DNA of 64,000 nt from Weeksellaceae bacterium (GCA_949788275.1 OX460916.1:1860001-1924000); one strand, 5' to 3'. Shown: positions 52,821 to 62,555, numbered from the stretch's first letter. Numbers and translations: made by a program. Notes: generated by a model from the sequence alone, not told the origin.

Positions 52821-53795
52821 TTAGATGCGTATAACTAATCTTTTGCCACTCGAAATTTCAGTATTCCATAGGATGTCAATATCCTTTAACGCTCCTATTT
52901 CTGTGTCTATTGTTAATTTATTGTCGGCAGCCAATTGAAACATTTCAGGAAGTATTTCTGTAACGAGTAGCTGGACTTCTTCTGGTCGCCAAGAACCGAT
53001 GCCTGACCCCGAAAGTTGGATGTCTGTACTCCGCAATATGGAAGAGGATAACGTTATCGTATCGCCCATCATTCCACCAATGCTAACATAACGTGTGCGA
53101 TGTGAAAATCCGCCGTGGCCTTTTAATGCAGACAAGATCTGTTCTGTGCTTTGTCCCCACAGGTAGTCAATAACTACATCGATGGGGGTTTGTAAATGAA
53201 TCGCTTGAATTTGCTCAACGAAAGCTTCGTGGTTTTGTTTTAGCGAGACTGTTTCATCTGCACCCAATAACAATAACTCTTTTAACGATTGTTCGTTCCT
53301 GCCAATAGCAATCACTTTTTTGGCGCCATAATGTTTAGCAATCTGAATCGCCATTCTGCCTGTAACACCTGTTGCTCCATTTATTAAAACCGTATCCCCT
53401 TTTTGCATTTTTGCTTTAAACCGCAAGGCCATAGCCGATCCCATTACCGCATTGGGTAAAGCGGCCGCTGTTGCAAAATCTAGATTGTCGGGTAGTTTAA
53501 CAACTCTTTTTTTATCAACAATGGCTTTTTCGGCAATCATTCCACATGTGCCCATCGCGTACACCCTTGTACCGTCTGCCAGCAAACCTACTCCATCGCC
53601 TCCCACCACTTTCGCTACAAAGGATTTATTTTCTGTGGAATAGTGTTTTCCGCTTGCTCTCATCTTATCGAGATTTTTTACGGCCGATGCCTTCACCGAA
53701 ATCAAGATTTCATGTTCATTTTGGGGTGTTGGCTCTGCAAAATCTTCTACGTATTTTGGCATTTCACCTTTTTTAAGTACTACTGCTGCTTTCAT
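52821..53795 (-). CDS. Quinone oxidoreductase-like medium-chain dehydrogenase
   Basis: A 324-residue MDR-superfamily protein. The NADPH site is LINGATGVTGRMAIQIAKHYGAK; ALPNAVMGSAMALRF and IDVVIDYLWGQ are typical. The catalytic zinc ligands of alcohol dehydrogenases are not evident, so it is closer to quinone oxidoreductases or enoyl reductases. It probably reduces quinones or enals. The Crp/Fnr-type regulator gene lies 212 bases upstream on the same strand; in many genomes such pairs respond to oxidative or xenobiotic stress. Confidence 0.85.
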   Translation of the reverse strand: MKAAVVLKKGEMPKYVEDFAEPTPQNEHEILISVKASAVKNLDKMRASGKHYSTENKSFVAKVVGGDGVGLLADGTRVYAMGTCGMIAEKAIVDKKRVVKLPDNLDFATAAALPNAVMGSAMALRFKAKMQKGDTVLINGATGVTGRMAIQIAKHYGAKKVIAIGRNEQSLKELLLLGADETVSLKQNHEAFVEQIQAIHLQTPIDVVIDYLWGQSTEQILSALKGHGGFSHRTRYVSIGGMMGDTITLSSSILRSTDIQLSGSGIGSWRPEEVQLLVTEILPEMFQLAADNKLTIDTEIGALKDIDILWNTEISSGKRLVIRI

Positions 53796-54007
53796 TGTTT
53801 ATGTTTATCCTGTAAAATTATAGCACTGAATTTCGACCACCAATAACATTTGTTATCAAATGATTGCCTCATCCACCTGTTTTTACATACCCCATACAAA
53901 CGGCCCATAGCACATTCATTTAATGTATCATTGGCATTACGCCAAGACCTAAAGCAGTAATGTCGACTTATTTTTATTGAATTACCCGATGGTGAATACA
54001 AGTTCGG

Positions 54008-54583
54008 TTACTTATCCTTATAAAGTGTTGCTTTTATACGGCTAAGATGAACAGTAGAAACGCCGAGGTAAGAAGCAATGTAATGCTGGGGAACACGTTT
54101 TACAATTTCGGGTCTTTCTTTTAGTAGATTGAGGTAGCGTTCTTTCGGTGTATTTTTAATCATCGAAAGAAAATAGTTCATATAGTCAAATGTCCGATTA
54201 AATATTTTATCGATAAACATATCGCGTAAGCGTGGAATTTTTTTGATCTCCGCTAGTATTCTATTGAAATCATTTTTATGGATAGACCACAAAACACTGG
54301 GTTCAATGGTTTCTATATTCGTCGAGCTTGGCATATTTTTGACGAAACTTTCAATGGACCCCACGGCTTCATACTCGAAGAAAAATTGAAAAGTAATGTT
54401 TTTATCTCCGTTGTTGAACCATACGCGAATCGATCCTTTTTCGATAAAGAACATTTCTTTTGAAACATCGTTTTCATTTAAAAGGATGGTTTTAGCGGGA
54501 ACTTCTATCCGATTGAAATAACCCATGTATTCGTTCCACTTGTCATCTTCAAGTTTAAGTGTATTTCGGAATTGTTCAAACAT
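54008..54583 (-). CDS. Crp/Fnr family transcriptional regulator
   Basis: A 191-residue regulator: a cyclic-nucleotide-binding-like beta-roll (VPAKTILLNENDVSKEMFFIEKGSIRVWFNNGDKNI) and a C-terminal winged helix with HYIASYLGVSTVHLSRIKATLYKDK. It lacks an obvious Cys cluster for Fe-S. Typical of the short Bacteroidota Crp-like regulators that precede a reductase or transporter gene. Probably controls the MDR gene downstream. Confidence 0.9.
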   Translation of the reverse strand: MFEQFRNTLKLEDDKWNEYMGYFNRIEVPAKTILLNENDVSKEMFFIEKGSIRVWFNNGDKNITFQFFFEYEAVGSIESFVKNMPSSTNIETIEPSVLWSIHKNDFNRILAEIKKIPRLRDMFIDKIFNRTFDYMNYFLSMIKNTPKERYLNLLKERPEIVKRVPQHYIASYLGVSTVHLSRIKATLYKDK

Positions 54584-54922
54584 TGTTTTTATTTTTTGTA
54601 GTCAGGGTTCAACAAATAACTAGGAACGGGTTTATATCTTGCCTAAGGGTAGGTAAATTTACTTTTAGACAATACAATCTACTCCTCGTGAATACCGACG
54701 GTCTTCTCTTCTATAAGCATACACACAGTACACTGCAATTTATGCATTATAGTGTTCTAAGAATAATTGTATAGCCATGCATTTTTTACTTCTTAAGCAT
54801 TTTATCACTTCTATTTTATTAATTTAGCCTCTGAATTAGATCAAATGGACGAGCTATTTTTTTCTAAAAACAAGCCCGTAAAAAACAAGTTAGCGCTATT
54901 GTGCTAAGATACCCTAGAAAGT
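54584..54922. other. Intergenic, no gene seen
   Basis: AT-rich DNA between the divergent Crp-like gene and a small plus-strand gene. CTTGCCTAAGGGTAGGTAAAT near 54640 is a partial inverted repeat. No RNA or ORF is convincing. Confidence 0.4.
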
Positions 54923-55174
54923 ATGACAGACAACGAGCTACAAAATCGATTAAAGGAAAAGATAAAACAAGGCAACTGTTTTCATAAACAGGTTCAGGCT
55001 ATCTTATGTGATTATAGAGATTCTGGTGGAAAACAAGAAACTGCGATAAAACTTATTGAACAATTGGCCATTGACTTTTCAGGCGACGAAATCTTACACG
55101 CTAACGCCTATAATATCCTAGACATCGCTACAGGTTGGTGTAGGGCTGATATGAGGGTTTGGGACAAACAATAA
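54923..55174 (+). CDS. Small conserved-looking protein of unknown function
   Basis: An 83-residue acidic, helical protein: NRLKEKIKQGNCFHKQVQAIL, then KQETAIKLIEQLAIDFSGDEIL and NAYNILDIATGWCRADMRVWD. Three Cys but no motif. I think it belongs to a small hypothetical Bacteroidota family; the function is unknown. The start ATG follows AAAGT at a short distance. Confidence 0.5.
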   Translation: MTDNELQNRLKEKIKQGNCFHKQVQAILCDYRDSGGKQETAIKLIEQLAIDFSGDEILHANAYNILDIATGWCRADMRVWDKQ

Positions 55175-55496
55175 AACATGTTCGTTTTTCTTGCTTATTT
55201 AACACCCCAACAAAAAGAAATAAACACCTCTTAAACAGTCTTCTCTAGCTTAACGTTGGATGTAAGGATTCAAATTCCGACTTGCAAATCGTTTATCAAA
55301 ATAAGGGGTTGTGTAAATCATTGAAACTGCTCTCCTAGTTGTTTATCACGAGCTACTTACTTTTTTATTATATTTACAAATAGCAGCTAAGCATTGGTTT
55401 CGTTTTGGAACAAACCATACGATGGCATAATTGCATGTTGAACACTTGTTATTTCTTGGAATCTTAATCAAAATCATTGAATAAAACGATTAAATT
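55175..55496. other. Intergenic, no gene seen
   Basis: AT-rich spacer between two unknown genes. ACGTTGGATGTAAGG near 55250 and CAGCTAAGC near 55385 hint at worn cassette ends, but no paired arms are present. Confidence 0.35.
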
Positions 55497-55916
55497 ATGA
55501 ATAGTCAGTTAGTCATACGGATGAGTAAAAACATCTTTTTAAAAGATAAAAATTATACGATTCGGGTAAATAATACGGAACCGGTTTATACGTTAAACAC
55601 GATGGAAAATAGAATTAAAATCGATTTAAAAGAGGTTATAAACACGGTTGAAGTTTCGACCAAAGGCTATACTAAAATCTATAAAATGACTGCGAAGAAT
55701 AATGAAATCCGATTTTTGAATGTTTATCCAAATCTTACTTTTGATTTAGCGTTAGGCATCCTTTTGGGTTTCTCATTTCTTGCATCAATTTGTATACTAC
55801 TAGTATCGAACACTGAAGGAGTTCGTTTTTTACTGATTCCCATTCCTTTTCTATCGTTACTCTTTTTGAAAAGAAAACATTTTCAGGATCGTTTTGAATT
55901 AAAAGAGACGTTTTAA
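55497..55916 (+). CDS. Small membrane protein of unknown function
   Basis: A 139-residue protein with a soluble N-terminal beta-rich part (residues 1-75, VNNTEPVYTLNTMENRIKID) and two closely spaced membrane helices (about residues 80-125: LALGILLGFSFLASICILLV and FLLIPIPFLSLLFL), ending with a charged KRKHFQDRF tail. Family not recognised. First of three consecutive unknown genes. Confidence 0.55.
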   Translation: MNSQLVIRMSKNIFLKDKNYTIRVNNTEPVYTLNTMENRIKIDLKEVINTVEVSTKGYTKIYKMTAKNNEIRFLNVYPNLTFDLALGILLGFSFLASICILLVSNTEGVRFLLIPIPFLSLLFLKRKHFQDRFELKETF

Positions 55917-56070
55917 TCAAAAATAGTGATTATTCTATGCATTTATTTTCTTTTTTATACTTTCGTACACCACTTATACGAAATGTAGCTCGATTGGACA
56001 TGGGGGTTTGTTTACAGCCTTAACGCCCAATGCTATAATTGTAAACCGATTAGTGTAACCGATGTAAAGT

Positions 56071-56769
56071 ATGAAAACAGCGTCTAATAGAATCTTTTTT
56101 TTAGGGAATCCTTACCCTGATGGTCATGAAATTTCGAAATTTATTTGGAGCGGAAGAGTCGATGAAAATCAATTCATTTGGTTTGATTTTCATTTAGAAA
56201 CCGTGGATTATTATGCCGAAGACGAAACGGAAGAGGAGGATTTTGATGAAGAAGAATCGGACTGGAAAGCGAAAATTGTTTGGGAAAATTATCATTCTTG
56301 CAAAATTTCTTCAACATTTTGGAGTGAAGAAGACAAAGGAATAAGAGTTAGCGATGATTTGGGAAAATTAAATTTTGAGACGTGTATTCAAAATCCGCTT
56401 ATGGTGGATAACTTCCCGCTTGCTGAGGATTGTGCCTACGAAGATTTGGCTTTTGATATTTACCTATTGGGACATGATAGTTGTGCCAATCATCGGCTAA
56501 TGATTGATAAAGATGTAAGTGGTTTTCGCATTGAATGGACCGGGAAAATTGCCCTAACTTACAGTGGTGATACGAACTTTATATATGATTTTAATGCGAC
56601 GATCAATCACGTGAAGTTTGATGGTTTTTACTACCCTCCATCTTGGTCACTGGAAAAGGCAAACGATTTTTTTAAGCAGCATTTAGAGGATTTCGAAGAT
56701 TTTGAGTTTATGGATGTCAATCCGAAAAGTAATCAAAGGGTCTACAAACTGATGAGAATTGAAAAATAA
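56071..56769 (+). CDS. Unknown acidic protein
   Basis: A 232-residue soluble protein with a very acidic stretch (EDETEEEDFDEEESD, residues 51-65) and many aromatic/beta segments: IWSGRVDENQFIWFDFHLET, HSCKISSTFWSEEDKGI, LSGDTNFIYDFNATINHVKF. I do not recognise it. Such acidic single-domain proteins next to other unknowns are often immunity-type genes of polymorphic toxins, but no toxin is adjacent. Confidence 0.5.
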   Translation: MKTASNRIFFLGNPYPDGHEISKFIWSGRVDENQFIWFDFHLETVDYYAEDETEEEDFDEEESDWKAKIVWENYHSCKISSTFWSEEDKGIRVSDDLGKLNFETCIQNPLMVDNFPLAEDCAYEDLAFDIYLLGHDSCANHRLMIDKDVSGFRIEWTGKIALTYSGDTNFIYDFNATINHVKFDGFYYPPSWSLEKANDFFKQHLEDFEDFEFMDVNPKSNQRVYKLMRIEK

Positions 56770-56933
56770 CCGCTCCTATAAAAAGATTTGTAGCAGGAGA
56801 ATAGATGGTATGTAATTATTGTCTTTAGGAAATAAATAGACTGCTTTCAATCCATACCCGTAAAATGCAATGCCTGATGCCAAAAGCGTGTATGAATTAT
56901 CAATAAAGACAAAAAATAAAAGTCAAAATAGTT

Positions 56934-57809
56934 ATGGGACAAATCCTTGATTTTTTATCAAAGAAGAAAGATGATTTTAATGGAAATACAGATGATCTGG
57001 ATAAACTGATCAAGAAAATTGAAGCTTTCGTTCATGCACCCACCACGGGTAAACATACCGAGCGAATGCTCCCTTTTGCACAGAACACCGAATTAGTAGC
57101 ATTTGTCAATCGGCATTTGAAAGCTTACTTTATCGGGTGTCAGGAATTGGAAAAAGATGAATACGGACAGCGTGATTACGATATTATCTGGTTTTGGTAT
57201 CTGGTTGCATTATTGATGTATTCGGATAAAGTAGAACATACGATTGTCTTTGTTTTGGAACGTCTGAAGGCAACGAACAATTGTAATCTTTCTATTTTAA
57301 GGCGTATTTTTCACTTATGTGCCAACACTGTTTATGAAAAACAGTTAATGGAGATTGAAGCCTATTTTTATGATTCGAGCCGTGAAACAACAATTTATCG
57401 TTGGCTAAATACCTTAGGGGTTACGCCACCCGTTGCTTACAACTGGGAATTTCTTTTTCAACTTGAAGCAAAATCCGATACAGAGACTTATCCACTAGCA
57501 AACAACCTATCGCTTACCGTTAAAGGTTTTGAACCTGAAGGTAATGGCGAATCGTTTGAAATTAGACTCTCCGATGGGGAAGGTCATGTTCGTGGCCGAT
57601 GGAATGACTTTTCAAATGAAGACCATTTTCGCTTTAAAGACTATAAAATTCAGTTAAAGACCGTTCCTACGGTAGTCAATTTGATCGAATTGATCACAGA
57701 ATTGGAAGAAATCTATCAATTCAACTTTGAACGAAACTTCGGTTTTAGTCACTTCTCAAGAGGGTTTAAAAAGAAAGAAAATATTCAAAAATGGTTGTTG
57801 GAAAAATAA
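56934..57809 (+). CDS. Unknown protein
   Basis: A 291-residue soluble protein. N-terminal half helical (MGQILDFLSKKKDDFNG ... WFWYLVALLMYSDKVEHTIVFVLERL), C-terminal half with a beta-rich unit NGESFEIRLSDGEGHVRGRWNDF and ELEEIYQFNFERNFGFSHFSRGF. Family not recognised. It follows the acidic gene by 164 bases; the spacer contains GCAATGCCTGATGCCAAAAGCGTG, which loosely resembles a junction arm. Confidence 0.5.
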   Translation: MGQILDFLSKKKDDFNGNTDDLDKLIKKIEAFVHAPTTGKHTERMLPFAQNTELVAFVNRHLKAYFIGCQELEKDEYGQRDYDIIWFWYLVALLMYSDKVEHTIVFVLERLKATNNCNLSILRRIFHLCANTVYEKQLMEIEAYFYDSSRETTIYRWLNTLGVTPPVAYNWEFLFQLEAKSDTETYPLANNLSLTVKGFEPEGNGESFEIRLSDGEGHVRGRWNDFSNEDHFRFKDYKIQLKTVPTVVNLIELITELEEIYQFNFERNFGFSHFSRGFKKKENIQKWLLEK

Positions 57810-58058
57810 AGATGGAATGATTCCTCCTATTTTTTTAATCGATAGCGAGATAATTTAGAACGAACCGATCAATGAAACAAATGGCTAAAATAGGTGTCCA
57901 AAAACACCGCTTTTATCAAGCATCTCAACCCTATAATCAATCACAAACGCCATTGAATAAGTAAGCGGCTTAAGTGCCAAAACATCATTTTAGCTAGACC
58001 TAACCCGCTTAACCCCATCTTAAAGGTTTCTGGAAAATTCAAAATTGCTTTTCCGACT

Positions 58059-58259
58059 TCAATCTGTTGGTTCTAGTTGAAATACTTCGTTGACTGTTTT
58101 CCCGAAAACATGCGCTATTTTAAGGGATAGAACGGTAGAAGGCACATATTTCCCTAATTCCAAGGCATTAATTGTTTGTCTACTCACATTGACTTTTTCA
58201 GCTAATTCAGCTTGTGTTAAATGAGCTATTGCTCGTTCTACTTTTACACTATTCTTCAT
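58059..58259 (-). CDS. XRE family DNA-binding protein
   Basis: A 66-residue protein that is a single HTH_3 domain (MKNSVKVERAIAHLTQAELA, EKVNVSRQTINALELGKYVP, SLKIAHVFGKTVNEVFQL). I start it at the ATG at 58259 inside the preceding gene's end; 11-base overlap. Small regulators of this YozG-like type commonly follow a membrane protein gene, which they probably autoregulate. Confidence 0.88.
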   Translation of the reverse strand: MKNSVKVERAIAHLTQAELAEKVNVSRQTINALELGKYVPSTVLSLKIAHVFGKTVNEVFQLEPTD

Positions 58260-58758
58260 TGAAATTCTGATTATACTTATAAACAACCCATCTAAACCTG
58301 ATAATAAAAAACACTATGTTCGAGCACATGGATACCAGTATAATTTTCAAAAAGGGTATGCTATAAAATAAGAGATAGCACAGTAATAGAATACCGCCAT
58401 TAAAATAAGTTGCCCAAGCCAAACTCTCCAATCGGAGTTTTAAAATCATTTCATCTTCTACTTTTTCTTTTGTAAAAGCATACATAAGCCCACTCGTAAG
58501 AAAGAGTAAAACGACCATTTCATCTAAAATCTCATTATATATCCACGAGAAATAATGGGTCTGAAATAAATCGGTCGAGCTAGGACCCCCAAAGACCAAT
58601 TCACCATTTCCAGCAACTGCAAAAACAGGAAGCTTTGGATTGATCATTGAAAAAATACTGTAATCGACAAGCAACCCGATTACGAATACGAAACTTAGAA
58701 GAAAAAGTCCTCCACTTACTTTTCTAAGTTTATGCGGGAATAAAAATCTTGTTTTCAT
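58249..58758 (-). CDS. Four-helix membrane protein
   Basis: A 169-residue protein with about four hydrophobic helices (SGGLFLLSFVFVIGLLVDYS, DEMVVLLFLTSGLMYAFT, YFNGGILLLCYLLFYSIPF, IILVSMCSNIVFFIIRFRW). No known enzyme motif. It is coupled to the XRE regulator gene, an arrangement common in Bacteroidota and Firmicutes. Probably an inner-membrane protein; function unknown. 58759-59074 upstream holds no gene. Confidence 0.7.
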   Translation of the reverse strand: MKTRFLFPHKLRKVSGGLFLLSFVFVIGLLVDYSIFSMINPKLPVFAVAGNGELVFGGPSSTDLFQTHYFSWIYNEILDEMVVLLFLTSGLMYAFTKEKVEDEMILKLRLESLAWATYFNGGILLLCYLLFYSIPFLKIILVSMCSNIVFFIIRFRWVVYKYNQNFNEE

Positions 58759-59074
58759 ATCGTTAATTATTTTTATCGATTAAATGTAAAAAAAACCTTA
58801 CAAAAAGACAAGTATTTTTTACATAAATGACTAAAAATCAATGACAACACAATTAATCCGAAAAAATAAAACCTTGTCGTAAATCATTGAATAGAGAGCA
58901 GCCGTTTAAAAAAACAGCCCTGATGTTAATGTATTTACGATGAAATAGCTGGACCAGTCTTTTTTCCATGAACTGGGCTAATTGACCAAGTGAATTTTAA
59001 AGTAAATTCGTTTTTGAGTAATGAACTGTTGTATTTTTATTACATTTAAATAACCCAATTCTTAAAAAAAATCC

Positions 59075-59602
59075 ATGAATTTTTCCATACAACCCGTGTT
59101 AGAAAATGAGCACATTCGATTATCCCCTTTACACGAAAGTGATTTTGATGCACTGTATCAAGCGGCCGCAGACCCGAAAATATGGGAACAACATCCCAAT
59201 CCTGACCGATGGAAAAAAGAGGCTTTCCAGAACTTTTTTGAAGGGGCAATGACGAGTCAAGGGGCTTTTAAAATAACCGATCGAACAACCGAGGAAGTTA
59301 TAGGAAGTAGCCGATACTATGATTACAATCCAGCTGATAATAGTGTGTTTATCGGTTATACATTTTATAAAACAGCCTATTGGGGAAAAGGTGTTAACCC
59401 CATGGTTAAAAAACAAATGCTCACCTATATTTTTCAGTTTGTAGACACCCTCTATTTTCATGTAGGAGCCGAAAATATTCGTTCCCAAATCGCTATGGAG
59501 CGCTTAGGAGCTAAAAAAGTAAAAGAAGAGGTGGTTGCTTATTTTAACGAGGCTTCGCGCTTAAATTTTGTGTATGCCATCGATAAATCCATGTTTATCT
59601 AG
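59075..59602 (+). CDS. GNAT family N-acetyltransferase (RimJ/RimL-like)
   Basis: A 175-residue acetyltransferase: ENEHIRLSPLHESDFDALYQ start, GSSRYYDYNPADNSVFIGYTF, then the acetyl-CoA region AYWGKGVNPMVKKQMLTYIF and RSQIAMERLGAKKVKEE. These enzymes acetylate protein N termini, amino acids or drugs. It converges with the arylamine acetyltransferase gene, overlapping it by 4 bases at the 3' ends. Confidence 0.88.
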   Translation: MNFSIQPVLENEHIRLSPLHESDFDALYQAAADPKIWEQHPNPDRWKKEAFQNFFEGAMTSQGAFKITDRTTEEVIGSSRYYDYNPADNSVFIGYTFYKTAYWGKGVNPMVKKQMLTYIFQFVDTLYFHVGAENIRSQIAMERLGAKKVKEEVVAYFNEASRLNFVYAIDKSMFI

Positions 59603-60378
59603 TCAATTATCCCCTTAGACGTCAACCCAAAATAGGTATCCAAGGCAAAGACTCTTTCTAGCTTCGTTAATTCAATTCGCTGAAGCTCGTCCTTATGGGA
59701 AATACTCAGCGTCGTATCTTTCAAACAGATTCTGCCATAAGCTGTTCGTATAGCGGCAAGCGGAAATTTATTATAGGTCGAATCCACATGATTCTCGGCA
59801 TAATAACACGCTTGTATAAAATCGTAATCTTGGTATGGATCTAACGTAAAGGATGATAATTCGGTGTAGTCTTCCTCTCCCCTTTTGCACGTCAAGACCC
59901 AACCTAAAACCTCATCTCGGAAAAGCTTGAAATAATTCAATCCATCAAAATGAACGCCTGCTTCGTCTAATACCAGCGAGGTTCGCGAAGCGTCGGAATA
60001 AACACCCACATCGCAAATTCGAATCTCATTTGGAAAGTGAACCGCTAACACCTGATGTCTTCTGAAGGGAAGGTTGTTTTCGTTGGTGTGTATACGGGCC
60101 ATTAAATTTGTCACTGAATAGCCTAAGCTCTGCAACAACGTTCGAAAAAGCGCATTTAATTCAAAACAAAATCCCCCTCTTTTTTGACGAATCATCTTAT
60201 CGAAAAGAGCCGATGGCGATAAGTCCAAAGCTGTCCCCTCCATAATGGCAACATTCTCGTAGGGGATGTGCTGCTGATGCAAAGCACATAAACAATCTAA
60301 ACTCTCTACGCTCCATGTAAATACGCCCTGATAATGAATCCGCTCAAAGTAGGCTTCAATTTGTGAAGGCGTAAACAT
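59599..60378 (-). CDS. Arylamine N-acetyltransferase
   Basis: About 259 residues from the ATG at 60378 (MFTPSQIEAYFERIHYQG); an ATG at 60429 would add 17 residues and cannot be excluded. The Cys-His-Asp triad is in RQKRGGFCFELN, FRRHQVLAVHF and ICDVGVYSDAS. It transfers acetyl groups from acetyl-CoA to aryl amines and hydrazines. Cytosolic. Standalone, convergent with a GNAT gene. Confidence 0.9.
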   Translation of the reverse strand: MFTPSQIEAYFERIHYQGVFTWSVESLDCLCALHQQHIPYENVAIMEGTALDLSPSALFDKMIRQKRGGFCFELNALFRTLLQSLGYSVTNLMARIHTNENNLPFRRHQVLAVHFPNEIRICDVGVYSDASRTSLVLDEAGVHFDGLNYFKLFRDEVLGWVLTCKRGEEDYTELSSFTLDPYQDYDFIQACYYAENHVDSTYNKFPLAAIRTAYGRICLKDTTLSISHKDELQRIELTKLERVFALDTYFGLTSKGIID

Positions 60379-60529
60379 TGTTTTTTGGGTTAATTGATCG
60401 GTGAAACGGGATCTAAATGGTTCTAACATGGTCTAGTACGTAAAATTTACACGAAATTAATGGGTTAATTGGTTCTTTTATTCGTCCAGTTTTTAACTTT
60501 TTAGGGGACCAGAATTGATTGTGGGTTTG

Positions 60530-60650
60530 ATAATAGATAATAGATGTTAGATAATAGATATTAGATGGGAGATGGGAGATGGGAGATGTGAGATGTTAGA
60601 TATTGGAATTGGATATTCGATGGGGGATAATCGATGAGAGATGGGAATAG
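60530..60650. repeat. Simple tandem repeats (GATGGGAGAT / TTAGATAATAGA)
   Basis: TTAGATAATAGATATTAGAT then GGGAGATGGGAGATGGGAGA and degenerate copies. The same motif type recurs at 62265-62340 and 62563-62595. Rest of 60430-60832 has no gene. Confidence 0.65.
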
Positions 60651-60832
60651 GCACTGATTACACGATTTTACCAGCGTTTTCTGAAAGGGCGAAGTAAAAA
60701 AATCTAATTTATATTCTTCGCCCTTTATTTTGTAAGGATTAAATGATGGTATGAACCACTAAATACAGCTTAACGATGGAGCTATCAATTTCTTCGGGCT
60801 ACAATTTTACTTGTAGTCCTTTTTAAACAACC

Positions 60833-61816
60833 TTAGGTTAAGGCGGGGAAATAAGGCAATACTTCTTCGGCCAATTCTTCAATGACTTCACCAAGTGGGC
60901 GTTTGCTGAACTGAATTCCCAAAGCAGCGTGGTTTACACCCGCTTCTTGCCATTCATGCAACAGATCAATTAACCCTAATCTTCCCGTCTTAAGCACAAA
61001 TCCACCTCTTAAAGGGGTTCTTGGAAAATAAGGATCTTCCGACAATTCAATCCATTCATTGGTCATATGGGGTTTAAATTGGTTGTTGGGAATCAGGTTT
61101 CGCCACGCATTAATTTTTTCGCTCAACTTATACGTATCCTTTTTATCGGTTGTAGCACCGGGGTAAGTCATCCACCCATCGCCATGACGAGCGATCCATT
61201 CTAACGATTGTTGACTTGCTCCAGTTATAAGGGTCGGAATTGAATGGGCTATGGGTTTAGGAAGAAGATCGACGCCATTTATCGCTGTTAACGTAGAATT
61301 TATTCGAGGAAACGATTCGCTGCCCAAGCGTCTAAATTCTTCTATTACCTGTCTAAACCGCTCACCTCGGCTTTCAAAAGCCTGTCCAAATGCCGGAAAT
61401 TCGCTCGCTCGGTCTCCAGACCCTACGCCCAGTATTAATCGGTTATTCGATAACTGATCCAAAGAAGAGGTTATTTTGGCCAACGCAATGGGGTGCCAAA
61501 ATGGTATAACAATGCTCCCGGTTCCCAAGGCTACATTATTGGTTTGTCCTGCTAAATAAGACAAGTAAGTAAAAGCGTCGTATACCTGGCCCGCATCTCC
61601 AAAGTTGGGATCGAACAATGGGATATCCCTCACCCAAATTGCACCAAAATTCTTCTGATCAATCTGTTGAATGTATTGAAGGTGGTCATTGAAAATAGCT
61701 AAGTTTCCCCTGTAAACATCTAATGGTAAAAAAATACCCAATGTAAGCCTGTTGGGAGCATATAAACGGTTAAATGCTCGGTGATTTTTGAAAGGTGTAT
61801 CTGAATTCATGTTCAT
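60833..61816 (-). CDS. Luciferase-like (LLM class) flavin oxidoreductase
   Basis: A 327-residue TIM-barrel flavin monooxygenase-like protein: LTLGIFLPLD, FGAIWVRDIPLFDPNFGDAG, VALGTGSIVIPFWHPIALAKI and GVGSGDRASEFPAFG fit the TIGR03571-type luciferase-like family. It oxidises an unknown small molecule with FMNH2 and O2, or uses F420-like chemistry less likely here. An ArsR-type gene lies 78 bases upstream on the same strand. Confidence 0.87.
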   Translation of the reverse strand: MNMNSDTPFKNHRAFNRLYAPNRLTLGIFLPLDVYRGNLAIFNDHLQYIQQIDQKNFGAIWVRDIPLFDPNFGDAGQVYDAFTYLSYLAGQTNNVALGTGSIVIPFWHPIALAKITSSLDQLSNNRLILGVGSGDRASEFPAFGQAFESRGERFRQVIEEFRRLGSESFPRINSTLTAINGVDLLPKPIAHSIPTLITGASQQSLEWIARHGDGWMTYPGATTDKKDTYKLSEKINAWRNLIPNNQFKPHMTNEWIELSEDPYFPRTPLRGGFVLKTGRLGLIDLLHEWQEAGVNHAALGIQFSKRPLGEVIEELAEEVLPYFPALT

Positions 61817-61894
61817 TCATTTTAAATTATAATGCATGTTAATTACTTCTGTAGTTATAGATATTTAGAATTATAGATATGTTTGTTTAAAAAA

Positions 61895-62194
61895 TTACAA
61901 ATCGTCTTTTATGAAGTTGGCTAATGCTTGTATTTGCTCTTCGTTCCGTTTATAGTATGTCCATTGCCCTTCTCGAACCGATTTTAATAAGCCACATTTA
62001 ACCATGGAGGTGAGGTAGGTTGAAGTCGTGGACTGCGAAATACCTGCTTTCTTCTGTATAACACTCATACATACACCAAAATCGGTTACTTCTGGTTCAA
62101 TGTCCTCCACCTCAAAATGAGCGTGTGGATCTTTTAGCCATTGCAATATCTGCATGCGGTGTTCATTTGCCAAAATTTTAAAAAGGTCAACCAT
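61895..62194 (-). CDS. ArsR-type winged-helix regulator
   Basis: A 99-residue regulator: MVDLFKILANEHRMQILQWL then MSVIQKKAGISQSTTSTYLTSMVKCGLL and the wing REGQWTYYKRNEEQI. The two Cys (C42 and C66) are not in the ArsR metal-site position, so metal sensing is doubtful. It sits 78 bases before the luciferase-like gene and likely controls that operon. Confidence 0.88.
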   Translation of the reverse strand: MVDLFKILANEHRMQILQWLKDPHAHFEVEDIEPEVTDFGVCMSVIQKKAGISQSTTSTYLTSMVKCGLLKSVREGQWTYYKRNEEQIQALANFIKDDL

Positions 62195-62264
62195 ATCTAT
62201 ATATCTAAAAATACCGATACAAAGAAACGACGAAATCGATCAAAAAACAAATCTTTGTTTGTGT

Positions 62265-62340
62265 GATGGGAGATAAGAGAGAGGAGATGTGAGATAGGAG
62301 ACAATAGATAGGAGATGTGAGATAAAAGATTTTAGAAATA
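62265..62340. repeat. Simple tandem repeats (GAGATGTGAGATAG)
   Basis: GATGGGAGATAAGAGAGAGG, AGATGTGAGATAGGAGACAA and similar units. Same sequence type as at 60530. Adjacent to a dispersed repeat. Confidence 0.65.
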
Positions 62341-62390
62341 CGAATCCGTTGGGTTTTTGCAAAGCTTACTTTAAACTTTAAACCATAAAC

Positions 62391-62555
62391 GCCACTGTGT
62401 TAAAGTGTTCTGTAGAGAACACTTTAACACAGTGGCGCTGCGCCAAGGATTGCAGCGGCATCCTTTGCCACCTTCTAGGATGTTCATTCATGATAGGATT
62501 TTCTTGTGGCAAAGATATAGCGTAAAGCCTGGCCCGATAGGGGGCGCCCAAAATG
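62391..62555 (-). repeat. Dispersed intergenic repeat with terminal hairpin, copy 3
   Basis: Perfect 21-bp hairpin (arms 62391-62411 and 62416-62436) then GCGCCAAGGATTGCAGCGGC, ATCCTTTGCCACC ... GTGGCAAAGATATAGCG, GCCTGGCCCGATAGGGGGCG. Reverse orientation to copy 1. The inner arms TGCCACC/GTGGCA also pair. Followed by more GGGAGAT repeats to 62595. Confidence 0.78.

Noticed and set aside
53792-54001. Minus-strand 69-residue ORF upstream of the quinone oxidoreductase
   Set aside because: Composition is unlike a real protein, there is no conserved feature, and it lies in the promoter region of the oxidoreductase.
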